From Rhodobacteraceae bacterium UBA1943 (GTDB lineage: Bacteria > Pseudomonadota > Alphaproteobacteria > Rhodobacterales > Rhodobacteraceae): a stretch of 19,734 nucleotides of DNA. The notes beneath the pieces are model-generated. The model was not told where the DNA came from. It worked only from the letters and a program-made list of their open reading frames with translations, and did no database searches. Position numbers and translations under genes: made by a program. The stretch is taken from assembly GCA_002336845.1 (NCBI GenBank), contig DDEX01000047.1, forward strand, positions 1 through 19,734, given 5' to 3'. Positions 1-5,785 of the stretch are shown here, in pieces. Position 1 is the stretch's first letter. Every line of letters begins with the position of its first letter.

Positions 1-9
1 AAACCGGTT

Positions 10-52
10 GCGCGGGAAGCAAGGGCGCACAAGTAGGAATCCCGCGCTTTGT
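10..52 (+). terminator. possible terminator of an upstream gene
   Basis: The 8-bp arms GCGCGGGA (10-17) and TCCCGCGC (40-47) can pair and are followed by TTTGT. The loop is long (22 nt) and the T-run short, so this may only be a fortuitous inverted repeat. No coding region could be assigned with confidence in bases 1-117; short open stretches run in from the left edge, but none is long enough to recognise. Confidence 0.3.
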
Positions 53-77
53 CGGGCTTTGATCTGGCAATTGGTAC

Positions 78-106
78 TTGGCAAAAGCCGAATCAATGTC
101 TATAAT
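78..106 (+). promoter_or_regulatory. sigma-70 type promoter of tRNA-Pro
   Basis: A -35 hexamer TTGGCA (78-83) and a perfect -10 hexamer TATAAT (101-106) are separated by exactly 17 nt. Transcription would start near 112-114, a few bases before the mature tRNA at 118. It is the best match to the sigma-70 consensus noticed in the window, as expected for a stable RNA gene. Confidence 0.8.
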
Positions 107-117
107 GCGCAGCTAGT

Positions 118-194
118 CGGGGCGTAGCGCAGCCTGGTAGCGCGACGGTTTTGGGTACCGTAGGTCGAGAGTTCGAATCCCTCCGCCCCGACCA
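118..194 (+). tRNA. tRNA-Pro (anticodon UGG)
   Basis: A complete 77-nt cloverleaf is visible. The acceptor arms CGGGGCG (118-124) and CGCCCCG (184-190) pair perfectly and are followed by ACCA, so the CCA end is encoded. The anticodon stem ACGGT/ACCGT encloses the loop TTTGGGT, giving anticodon UGG (proline, reading CCN by wobble). The T-arm contains GTTCGAATCC. A strong promoter lies just upstream. Small open frames crossing this gene on the minus strand are artefacts. Confidence 0.97.
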
Positions 195-211
195 TCTTCC
201 ATTGGCATTGC

Positions 212-240
212 TTGCTGGCCTGCGTTCGTGGCCCCATATT
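212..240 (+). promoter_or_regulatory. candidate promoter of selO
   Basis: TTGCTG (212-217), a 17-nt spacer and CATATT (235-240) would start transcription near 247, leaving a leader of about 19 nt before the ATG at 266. Each hexamer is a partial match to consensus. Read-through from the tRNA promoter is an alternative, since no clear terminator separates the two genes. Confidence 0.35.
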
Positions 241-265
241 GGGCAGACCCTTGGGGGATGCACGC

Positions 266-1702
266 ATGACGTTCCGTTTCGATAACTCCTGGGCCCGCAA
301 TCTGCCGGGCACCTTTCTGCGGCTGGACCCGTCGAAGGCGCCAGAGCCGGTGCTGCTGGCATGGAATCAGCCCCTTGCCGAGGCTTTGGGGCTTGGGGAC
401 GAAGCGCGTGAACGCGCGGCGGCGTGGTTTTCGGGGGCAGAGGTGCCGCCGGGGGCAGAGCCGGTGGCGCTGGCCTATGCGGGTCATCAGTTCGGCGGTT
501 TTTCGCCCCAGCTCGGCGATGGGCGAGCGCATTTGCTGGGAGAGCATATAGCACCTGACGGTCGGCGTTGGGACCTTCAGTTGAAGGGATCGGGCCGCAC
601 GCCCTTTTCACGCGGGGGCGATGGCAAGGCAGCGGTCGGCCCGATGCTGCGCGAATACCTGATTTCCGAGGCGATGGCGGCGCTTGGCATTCCGACGACC
701 CGGTCGCTGGCGGTGGTTGCAACCGGCGAGACGGTTTGGCGAGATGGTATGGCGCTGCCCGGTGCCGTGGTGGCACGCATCGCGGCCAGCCATATCCGCG
801 TCGGCAGTTTCCAGTTCCTTGCCACGCGGGATGAGGGCGCGAAGCTGGGGGCGCTGATGGATTACACCATTGCGCGGCACTATCCCCACCTCGCCCCCGG
901 CGATGCGCTGGGCCTGTTTGATGCGGTGGCGGCGCGGCAGGCGCGGCTGATCGCGGAATGGATGGGGGTGGGTTTCATCCATGGCGTGATGAACACCGAC
1001 AACATGGCGCTGTCGGGCGAGACCATCGACTATGGCCCCTGCGCCTTCATGGAGACCTATGCGCCGGGCACGGTGTTTTCCTCGATCGACCGGCAGGGGC
1101 GCTATGCCTATGCCAACCAGCCGCTGATTCTGGGGTGGAACCTGGCGCGGCTGGCGGAATGTCTGGTGTCGTGGTTCGCCGTCGATGAGGAAACGGCCGT
1201 GGCCATTGCCAACCAGCGGTTGGGCGGGATTGCCGCGCTTTATCGCGCGGAATGGGTCGGCGTGATGCGCCGCAAGCTGGCGCTGGACGGCGAGGACGCG
1301 GGCGACGGCGCACTGGCCGATGACCTGCTGGCGGCGATGCAGGGGCAGGGCGCGGATTGGACGCTGACCTTCCGCCGTCTGGCCCGCGCGGCGGAGGGCG
1401 AGGAGGCGCCGCTTGCCGCGCTGTTCGCCGATGCCACTGCCTTGCGCGCCTGGCTGCCCCGCTGGCGGGCGCGGCTGGCAGCGGATGCCCCTGCACGGCT
1501 GCGGGCGGCGAATCCGGCGGTGATTCCGCGCAATCATCTGGTGGAAGAGGCGCTGGCGGCGGCAACGGTGGGCGACATGGCCCCTTTCGAGGCGCTTTTG
1601 GCCGAAGTGCGGCGCCCCTTTGCCGCCGAGGTGGGGCGCGAGCGGTTCACCCTGCCTGCGCCCACCGGCTTTGGCCCCTATGTCACGTTTTGCGGAACCT
1701 GA
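266..1702 (+). CDS. selO: protein adenylyltransferase SelO (YdiU/UPF0061 family)
   Basis: A 478-residue protein of the SelO family: a kinase fold with ATP bound in flipped orientation that transfers AMP to Ser/Thr/Tyr of target proteins, linked in E. coli to redox stress. Visible signatures are KGSGRTPFSR with the ATP lysine K107, its partner glutamate E130 (LREYLISEAM), and the inverted active site MNTDNM (D245, N246) followed by metal-binding D255 in IDYGP. These sit within one residue of, or at matching spacing to, the E. coli residues. Length equals the E. coli protein, and it ends FCGT with Cys third from last, the position of the conserved C-terminal Cys/Sec. The ATG at 266 has GGGGGA seven bases upstream; an in-frame ATG at 212 would add 18 uncharacteristic residues directly after the tRNA. 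Identification is firm; target proteins are unknown. Confidence 0.95.
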   Translation: MTFRFDNSWARNLPGTFLRLDPSKAPEPVLLAWNQPLAEALGLGDEARERAAAWFSGAEVPPGAEPVALAYAGHQFGGFSPQLGDGRAHLLGEHIAPDGRRWDLQLKGSGRTPFSRGGDGKAAVGPMLREYLISEAMAALGIPTTRSLAVVATGETVWRDGMALPGAVVARIAASHIRVGSFQFLATRDEGAKLGALMDYTIARHYPHLAPGDALGLFDAVAARQARLIAEWMGVGFIHGVMNTDNMALSGETIDYGPCAFMETYAPGTVFSSIDRQGRYAYANQPLILGWNLARLAECLVSWFAVDEETAVAIANQRLGGIAALYRAEWVGVMRRKLALDGEDAGDGALADDLLAAMQGQGADWTLTFRRLARAAEGEEAPLAALFADATALRAWLPRWRARLAADAPARLRAANPAVIPRNHLVEEALAAATVGDMAPFEALLAEVRRPFAAEVGRERFTLPAPTGFGPYVTFCGT

Positions 1703-1744
1703 TCCGCCGTTGACGGGCCATGGGCCACAGGCTTAGCTGGCACC

Positions 1745-2305
1745 ATGAACGCGCGCTCTGATATTCATGACCGATTGGCCGCCAGCCTGCGCGAGGCGCG
1801 CAAGGCACGCGGTCTGTCGCTGGATGCGGTGGCCAAGCTGTCGGGCGTGTCGCGCAGCATGGTCAGCCAGATCGAGCGCGGCGAATCCTCGCCCACGGTG
1901 GCGACGCTGTGGAACCTGACCCAAGCCTTGCAGGTGGATTTCGCCGGGCTGCTGGAAGGGCGGCCCGAGCCGGGGATTCAGGTGACACGCGCCGAGGCCG
2001 CCCCGGTGATCCAGGGCCGCGGCAAGGGCGTGACCATCCGTATCCTGTCACCCGCCGAGGCGGTGGGCGAGCATGAGGTTTATGATCTGGGCTTTGGCCC
2101 CGGCGCTGCGCTGGAGAGCGACCCGCACAGCCCCGGCTGCCGCGAGCATCTGACGGTGATCGAAGGTGCGGTTCTGGTGCGTTCGGGCGAGGAGGAGGTG
2201 CGGCTGGGGCCGGGTGACATCGCCCATTACGCCGCCGACCGGCCCCATGCGATTCTGGCCGAGGGTGGCCCGGCGCGTGCCATTCTGATCGTGCAGGACA
2301 GTTGA
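1745..2305 (+). CDS. XRE-family regulator with C-terminal cupin domain
   Basis: A 186-residue transcription factor. Residues about 10-64 form an XRE-type helix-turn-helix (LSGVSRSMVSQIERGESSPT), and residues about 110-180 are a cupin sensor domain (REHLTVIEGAVLV...LGPGDIAHYAADRPH). Proteins of this layout usually repress or activate a neighbouring metabolic operon in response to a small molecule bound in the cupin barrel. It lies directly upstream of, and codirectional with, kbl-tdh, with palindromic DNA in between, so control of threonine/glycine breakdown is the natural inference, not shown by sequence alone. There is no good Shine-Dalgarno before the ATG at 1745; TTGACG at 1710-1715 could be a -35 element placing the transcript start very near the ATG. 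Confidence 0.9.
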   Translation: MNARSDIHDRLAASLREARKARGLSLDAVAKLSGVSRSMVSQIERGESSPTVATLWNLTQALQVDFAGLLEGRPEPGIQVTRAEAAPVIQGRGKGVTIRILSPAEAVGEHEVYDLGFGPGAALESDPHSPGCREHLTVIEGAVLVRSGEEEVRLGPGDIAHYAADRPHAILAEGGPARAILIVQDS

Positions 2306-2314
2306 ACGGTCGCG

Positions 2315-2335
2315 GCGGGGGTTTCACACCCCCGC
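2315..2335 (+). repeat. GC-rich hairpin after the XRE-cupin gene
   Basis: GCGGGGGT (2315-2322) and ACCCCCGC (2328-2335) form a perfect 8-bp stem with loop TTCAC, 9 bases after the stop codon. No T-run follows, so it is not a canonical intrinsic terminator; it may stabilise the 3' end or act with Rho. Confidence 0.5.
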
Positions 2336-2373
2336 ACCCCCGTGGAGTATTTGGAGAAGGGCAAACGCAAGAA

Positions 2374-2389
2374 ATCCGTCATGGCGGAT
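2374..2389. promoter_or_regulatory. candidate operator upstream of kbl (imperfect palindrome)
   Basis: The 16-mer ATCCGTCATGGCGGAT is a dyad with 7 of 8 matched pairs. It lies 15 bp upstream of the putative kbl -35 element. The 9-mer TCCGTCATG within it (2375-2383) recurs at 2452-2460, where it includes the kbl start codon. A site for the neighbouring XRE-cupin regulator is inferred from position and symmetry only. Confidence 0.4.
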
Positions 2390-2403
2390 GAAATTCTGCT
2401 ATC

Positions 2404-2432
2404 TTGACGGTCGTGCGCAGCTGGATCAATAT
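2404..2432 (+). promoter_or_regulatory. candidate promoter of kbl-tdh
   Basis: TTGACG (2404-2409, five of six consensus bases) is followed after 17 nt by CAATAT (2427-2432, a weak -10). The start would fall near 2439, about 19 nt before the ATG at 2458 and just ahead of the GGAGGA ribosome site at 2443-2448. The short leader makes the position plausible. Confidence 0.4.
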
Positions 2433-2457
2433 CCGCCAAGTTGGAGGAATTTCCGTC

Positions 2458-3648
2458 ATGACAGATTCTCGCTTTCTGAGCCATCTGAAAGAAACCCTTG
2501 CGGGCATTGAGGCCGAGGGGCTGATGAAGCGCGAGCGGCTGATCGAGGGGGCGCAGGGCGCGCATGTCATGATTGGCGGGCGGCGGATGCTGAATCTCTG
2601 CGCCAACAATTATCTGGGGCTGGCGGGCGATCCGCGCCTGACAGCGGCGGCGGAGGCGGCGATGGACAGCCATGGCTATGGCATGGCCAGCGTGCGCTTC
2701 ATCTGTGGCACGCAAGACCTGCACAGGCAGTTGGAGGCGCGGCTGGCGCAGTTTCTGGGGATGGAGGATGCCATCCTGTTCGCCGCCTGTTTCGATGCCA
2801 ATGGCGGGCTGTTCGAGCCGTTGCTGGGCGAGGCGGATGCGATCGTGTCGGACAGCCTGAACCATGCCTCGATCATCGACGGGGTGCGTCTGTGCAAGGC
2901 GAAACGCTATCGGTTCGCCAATGGCGATATGGCCGACCTTGAGGTGCAGGTGCTGACCGCGATCCGCGATGGGGCGCGGTTCGTGATGATTGCCACCGAC
3001 GGTGTGTTCTCGATGGACGGTTATCTGGCCGATCTGCGGGAAATCCGGCGGATTGCCGATCAGTATGATTGTCTGGTGATGGTGGATGATTGCCACGCGA
3101 CGGGCTTCATGGGCCCGCAGGGGCGCGGCACACCGGCCCATGCGGGGGTGAAGGCGGACATTCTGACCGGCACTTTGGGCAAGGCTTTGGGCGGGGCGCT
3201 GGGCGGATATATCGCTGGGCCGCAGCCGGTGATTGACCTGTTGCGCCAGCGGGCGCGGCCTTACCTCTTTTCCAACGCTCTGCCGCCTGCTGTGGTGGGG
3301 GCGGCGTTGGCGGCATTGGACATCGTGGAGACGGCCGATGACCTGCGGGCGCGGCTGTTTCACAACGCCGCCTATTGGCGCGACGGGTTGCAGGCGGCGG
3401 GGTTCCGGCTGTTGCCGGGGGAGCATCCGATCATTCCGGTGATGCTGGGCGATGCCCCCTTGGCGCAAAGGTTCGCGCAGGCGCTGGATGCGCGGGGGGT
3501 GATGGTTTCGGCCTTTTTCTTCCCGGTGGTGCCCAAGGGGGCGGCGCGTATCCGCACGCAGATGAATGCGGCGCTGACGCAAGAGGATCTGGATTTTGCC
3601 CTGGCCGCATTCGAGGCGGCGGGGCGCGAGGTGGGGGCGATACGATGA
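2458..3648 (+). CDS. kbl: glycine C-acetyltransferase (2-amino-3-ketobutyrate CoA ligase)
   Basis: A PLP enzyme of fold type I, alpha-oxoamine synthase family, 396 residues (E. coli Kbl has 398). It cleaves 2-amino-3-oxobutyrate with CoA to glycine and acetyl-CoA, the second step of threonine breakdown. The PLP lysine is K242 in LTGTLGKALGG; VMVDDCHATGFMG holds the cofactor-ring aspartate and the His, and LCANNYLGLAGD the N-terminal substrate loop. The ATG at 2458 has a strong GGAGGA nine bases upstream; the frame is open from 2404, but the added residues look non-coding. Its stop overlaps the start of tdh by 4 nt (ATGA), so the two are translationally coupled. Family relatives (5-aminolevulinate synthase, BioF) are excluded mainly by the tdh neighbour and the close Kbl-like sequence. 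Confidence 0.95.
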   Translation: MTDSRFLSHLKETLAGIEAEGLMKRERLIEGAQGAHVMIGGRRMLNLCANNYLGLAGDPRLTAAAEAAMDSHGYGMASVRFICGTQDLHRQLEARLAQFLGMEDAILFAACFDANGGLFEPLLGEADAIVSDSLNHASIIDGVRLCKAKRYRFANGDMADLEVQVLTAIRDGARFVMIATDGVFSMDGYLADLREIRRIADQYDCLVMVDDCHATGFMGPQGRGTPAHAGVKADILTGTLGKALGGALGGYIAGPQPVIDLLRQRARPYLFSNALPPAVVGAALAALDIVETADDLRARLFHNAAYWRDGLQAAGFRLLPGEHPIIPVMLGDAPLAQRFAQALDARGVMVSAFFFPVVPKGAARIRTQMNAALTQEDLDFALAAFEAAGREVGAIR

Positions 3649-4670
3649 AGGCGCTGGCGAAGGAAAAACCCGAGGTCGGGCTGTGGCAGGTGGACCGCGC
3701 GGTGCCCGAGATCGGGCCGGAGGATGTGCTGATCAAGGTGAAGAAGACCGGCATCTGCGGCACCGACATTCACATCTGGAACTGGGACGACTGGGCGGCG
3801 CGCACCGTGCCGGTGGGTCTGGTGACGGGGCATGAGTTTGCCGGGGAAATTGTGGCCAAGGGGGCCTTGGTCGAGGGGCTAGAGATTGGGCAGAGATGTT
3901 CGGGCGAGGGGCATCTGATCGGCAAACTGTCGCGGCAAAGTCGGGCGGGGCGGTTTCACCTTGACCCCGCGACGCGCGGCATCGGGGTGAATGAACCCGG
4001 CGCCTTTGCCGAATACCTGCGCTTGCCTGCCTTCAACGTGGTGTCCTTGCCCGATGCGATTGATGACGAGATCGGGGCGATCTTGGACCCGCTTGGCAAT
4101 GCGGTGCATACCGCGCTGTCATTCGATCTGGTGGGCGAGGATGTGCTGATCACCGGCGCGGGGCCGATTGGCATCATGGCGGCGGCGGTGGCGCGGCATG
4201 TCGGCGCGCGGCATGTGGTGATTACGGACGTCAATCAGGCGCGGCTGGATCTTGCCGGGCAGGTGGCGGATGTGACGCCGGTCAACGTGGCCACGACCGA
4301 GCTGCGCGATGTTTATGCGCAGCTCAAGATGGTGCAGGGCTTTGACGTCGGCATGGAGATGAGCGGCAACCAGCGCGCGCTGGACCAGATGGTGGAACAC
4401 CTTGTGATGGGGGGCCGCATCGCCATGCTGGGCATTCCGCCGGGGAAAAGCCCGGTGGACTGGAGCCGGATCGTCTTCAAGGCCATCACCATCAAGGGCG
4501 TCTATGGCCGGGAAATCTTTGAAACCTGGTACAAGATGATCGCCATGCTGGAAAACGGGCTGGATGTGCGGAAGGTCATCACCCACCGCTTCAAGGCGAA
4601 GGATTTCGTGCAGGGCTTTGAGACGATGCGGTCAGGCCTGTCGGGCAAGGTGGTGCTGGACTGGGATTGA
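3645..4670 (+). CDS. tdh: L-threonine 3-dehydrogenase (variant without structural zinc site)
   Basis: A 341-residue zinc-type medium-chain dehydrogenase, the same length as E. coli Tdh and alignable almost throughout without gaps. It oxidises L-threonine to 2-amino-3-oxobutyrate with NAD+, passing the unstable product to Kbl. Catalytic zinc residues C38 (GICGTDIHIW), H63 and E64 (TGHEFAG) are present, as are T40 and H43. The Rossmann motif is GAGPIGIMAAAVARHVGAR. Oddity: the four structural-zinc cysteines of E. coli (93, 96, 99, 107) are G93, S96, S99 and D107 here, with flanks GEGH and IGVN preserved. The frame is intact, so this is a real variant, not a sequencing slip. A 4-nt overlap with kbl and a strong terminator downstream close the operon. 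Confidence 0.95.
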   Translation: MKALAKEKPEVGLWQVDRAVPEIGPEDVLIKVKKTGICGTDIHIWNWDDWAARTVPVGLVTGHEFAGEIVAKGALVEGLEIGQRCSGEGHLIGKLSRQSRAGRFHLDPATRGIGVNEPGAFAEYLRLPAFNVVSLPDAIDDEIGAILDPLGNAVHTALSFDLVGEDVLITGAGPIGIMAAAVARHVGARHVVITDVNQARLDLAGQVADVTPVNVATTELRDVYAQLKMVQGFDVGMEMSGNQRALDQMVEHLVMGGRIAMLGIPPGKSPVDWSRIVFKAITIKGVYGREIFETWYKMIAMLENGLDVRKVITHRFKAKDFVQGFETMRSGLSGKVVLDWD

Positions 4671-4692
4671 GCATCCCCCCGAATCAATCGGA

Positions 4693-4707
4693 TGGGAAAT
4701 TATGGGA
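4693..4707 (+). promoter_or_regulatory. MraZ-box-like repeat pair (cluster 1)
   Basis: TGGGA at 4693-4697 and at 4703-4707 are spaced exactly 10 bp; a degenerate third unit GGGGT sits in phase at 4713. E. coli MraZ binds TGGGN direct repeats with 5-nt spacers. The 15-mer GGGAAATTATGGGAA (4694-4708) recurs with one change at 4809-4823. It abuts the tdh terminator and lies 570 bp from mraZ, so its function is uncertain. Confidence 0.4.
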
Positions 4708-4733
4708 AAGCCGGGGTGTCTGCCCCGGCTTTT
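4707..4733 (+). terminator. intrinsic terminator of kbl-tdh
   Basis: AAAGCCGGGG (4707-4716) pairs perfectly with CCCCGGCTTT (4723-4732) around loop TGTCTG, and the descending arm ends in TTTT. It lies 36 bases after the tdh stop and separates the threonine operon from the mraZ leader. Confidence 0.9.
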
Positions 4734-4807
4734 GCCGTTTCCACGGCCTTGGGCGCCGCCTGAGAGGCGATCATTTGATCTGGGCAACCCGGAGTGATGA
4801 AAATTTA

Positions 4808-4822
4808 CGGGAAATCATGGGA
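4808..4822 (+). promoter_or_regulatory. mraZ: MraZ-box-like repeat pair (cluster 2)
   Basis: CGGGA (4808-4812) and TGGGA (4818-4822) are 10 bp apart. The 15-mer GGGAAATCATGGGAA (4809-4823) is nearly identical to cluster 1 and to the reverse complement of part of cluster 3. It lies upstream of the candidate leader promoter at 4884. Confidence 0.5.
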
Positions 4823-4883
4823 ACCCCGTGAGGTTTCCAGTCAAACAATATCTAGCGGTAACTGCTGCGTGATTGCCTAGTGA

Positions 4884-4913
4884 TTGAAGGATATCACGTC
4901 ATTTCCTTACCAT
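4884..4913 (+). promoter_or_regulatory. candidate promoter of the mraZ leader
   Basis: TTGAAG (4884-4889) and TACCAT (4908-4913) are 18 nt apart; a better -10 match, TATACT (4913-4918), overlaps but lacks a well-spaced -35. Transcription would begin near 4920, putting the five-unit MraZ-box array inside the transcribed leader. A start close to 5005-5015, after the array, would better match the leader length I recall from R. sphaeroides, but no good -10/-35 pair was found there. Confidence 0.3.
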
Positions 4914-4957
4914 ATACTGTTGCTTCGCAAGCGCCGCTCCAAAATCTGGACGCTTTC

Positions 4958-5002
4958 ACCCAAACTTTTCCATTGCTTCCCATGAAATCCCATGTCATCC
5001 CT
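4958..5002 (-). promoter_or_regulatory. mraZ: MraZ-box array, five units at 10-bp period (cluster 3)
   Basis: Read on the plus strand the units are ACCCA (4958), TTCCA (4968), TCCCA (4978), TCCCA (4988) and TCCCT (4998). On the minus strand these are TGGGN-type repeats, each starting exactly 10 bp apart, i.e. on one face of the helix. Four of the five keep the GGG core. This is the layout known for MraZ operators (TGGGN with 5-nt spacers), here with more units than the three in E. coli and pointing away from mraZ. MraZ forms ring-shaped oligomers, which fits a phased multi-unit site. Autoregulation of the dcw cluster is the inferred role. Confidence 0.65.
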
Positions 5003-5181
5003 GTCTTACGGAAGATGAGACGGCCACGGAAAGCAGGGGCGGCTACAAGACCCCGAACGGCGAATACCAAGGCTTCATACAGGCAACCGCTTTCATCCGA
5101 CGACAAGAGATCCGGCGCGCAAGCGAGCAGACATCTCCCCCAGGTGGCATGCGTAGCTGGACGCCCAGCGATGGGACAGAT

Positions 5182-5220
5182 GGCGGGTCGAGCAGTGGCA
5201 GCAGCTCGGCCCGCCTTTCT
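5182..5220 (+). terminator. leader terminator upstream of mraZ
   Basis: A 12-bp stem pairs 5182-5193 (GGCGGGTCGAGC) with 5204-5215 (GCTCGGCCCGCC), one G-U wobble included, with a 10-nt loop and the tail TTTCT. It would end most transcripts before mraZ unless bypassed, and defines the 3' end of the candidate leader sRNA. A small CCCGG-AAAA-CCGGG hairpin follows at 5230-5243, just ahead of the mraZ start. Confidence 0.8.
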
Positions 5221-5273
5221 ATTCAAAGCCCCGGAAAACCGGGCAAACGGGACAGAAGGGCAGGCCGAAGACC

Positions 5274-5783
5274 ATGGCGTCAGAGGCGTTCAGAGGCGAG
5301 TTCTACCAGAAGGTAGATGGGAAGGCGCGGGTCTCGATCCCGGCGGCCTTCCGGCGCATTCTGGAAAGCGAAGACCCCTCGTCCCCCGAATTTCCCCGGC
5401 CGCGCATCTATATGGTTTATGGCGGGAAAAAGCGCAATTTCGTAGAGTGTTACTCGAAGGCCGGTGCCGACAGGCTGGCCGAGCAGATCGAGGCGATGGA
5501 ACTGGGTTCGCCTGCGCGTGATCGCGCCGAGCGCGATTTGATCAGCCGGTCGGTGATGGTTGAAATCGACCCAGAGGGCCGTATCGTCCTGCCGCCCAAG
5601 GTGCGCGAAAAGATGGGCTTTGCCGGAGAAGACCCGCTGGCAGGCGAGGCCGCTTTTGCCGGGTTCACCAACCGCTTCAAACTCTATCGCCGCGAAGTCT
5701 ATGAGGCAGAGATGGCCGAAGAGGATGACGACGATGACGTCGATCCTCTGGCGCTGGTCGGCAGGGCATCGCGGGGGGGCTGA
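5274..5783 (+). CDS. mraZ: transcriptional regulator MraZ
   Basis: First gene of the division and cell wall cluster, 169 residues. It has two AbrB/SpoVT-like DNA-binding units: residues about 6-50 (FRGEFYQKVDGKARVSIPAAFR) and about 88-135 (VEIDPEGRIVLPPKVREKMGF). MraZ binds phased TGGGN repeats in front of its own operon and, in E. coli, represses it. The protein is longer than the ~150 residues of E. coli, with an acidic C-terminal tail (EEDDDDDVDPL) resembling an extended alphaproteobacterial form. Two nucleotides separate its stop from rsmH. The ribosome site before the ATG is weak (GAAGGG at a long 13-nt spacing), so translation may be modest or depend on leader structure. Confidence 0.95.
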   Translation: MASEAFRGEFYQKVDGKARVSIPAAFRRILESEDPSSPEFPRPRIYMVYGGKKRNFVECYSKAGADRLAEQIEAMELGSPARDRAERDLISRSVMVEIDPEGRIVLPPKVREKMGFAGEDPLAGEAAFAGFTNRFKLYRREVYEAEMAEEDDDDDVDPLALVGRASRGG

Positions 5784-5785
5784 CC

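Larger units (their letters stand above)
4920..5220 (+). ncRNA. long structured mraZ leader, candidate UpsM-like sRNA
   Basis: Bases 4734-5273 contain no credible gene. In Rhodobacter sphaeroides the dcw cluster is preceded by an unusually long 5' leader from which the sRNA UpsM is made by partial termination and RNase E processing. Here the same position carries a leader closed by a strong intrinsic terminator at 5182-5220, 54 nt before mraZ. The 3' end is therefore well supported; the 5' end given is a guess from the candidate promoter, and a start near 5010 giving about 210 nt is equally possible. Homology to UpsM is inferred from position and architecture, not from alignment. Confidence 0.45.

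Noticed and set aside
1..117. Possible tail of a gene entering from the left edge
   Set aside because: Two plus frames give short open stretches ending at stops near 36 and 62, but neither is long or distinctive enough to support a gene.
93..776. Minus-strand open frames crossing the tRNA-Pro gene (peptides such as RRDSNSRPTVPKTVALP)
   Set aside because: This is the familiar translation of a tRNA gene in an antisense frame, continuing over selO; not a protein.
4880..5521. 213-residue open frame on the plus strand between tdh and mraZ
   Set aside because: It overlaps the first 248 bases of mraZ in another frame, spans the MraZ-box array and the leader terminator, lacks a ribosome site, and its translation has no recognisable domain.
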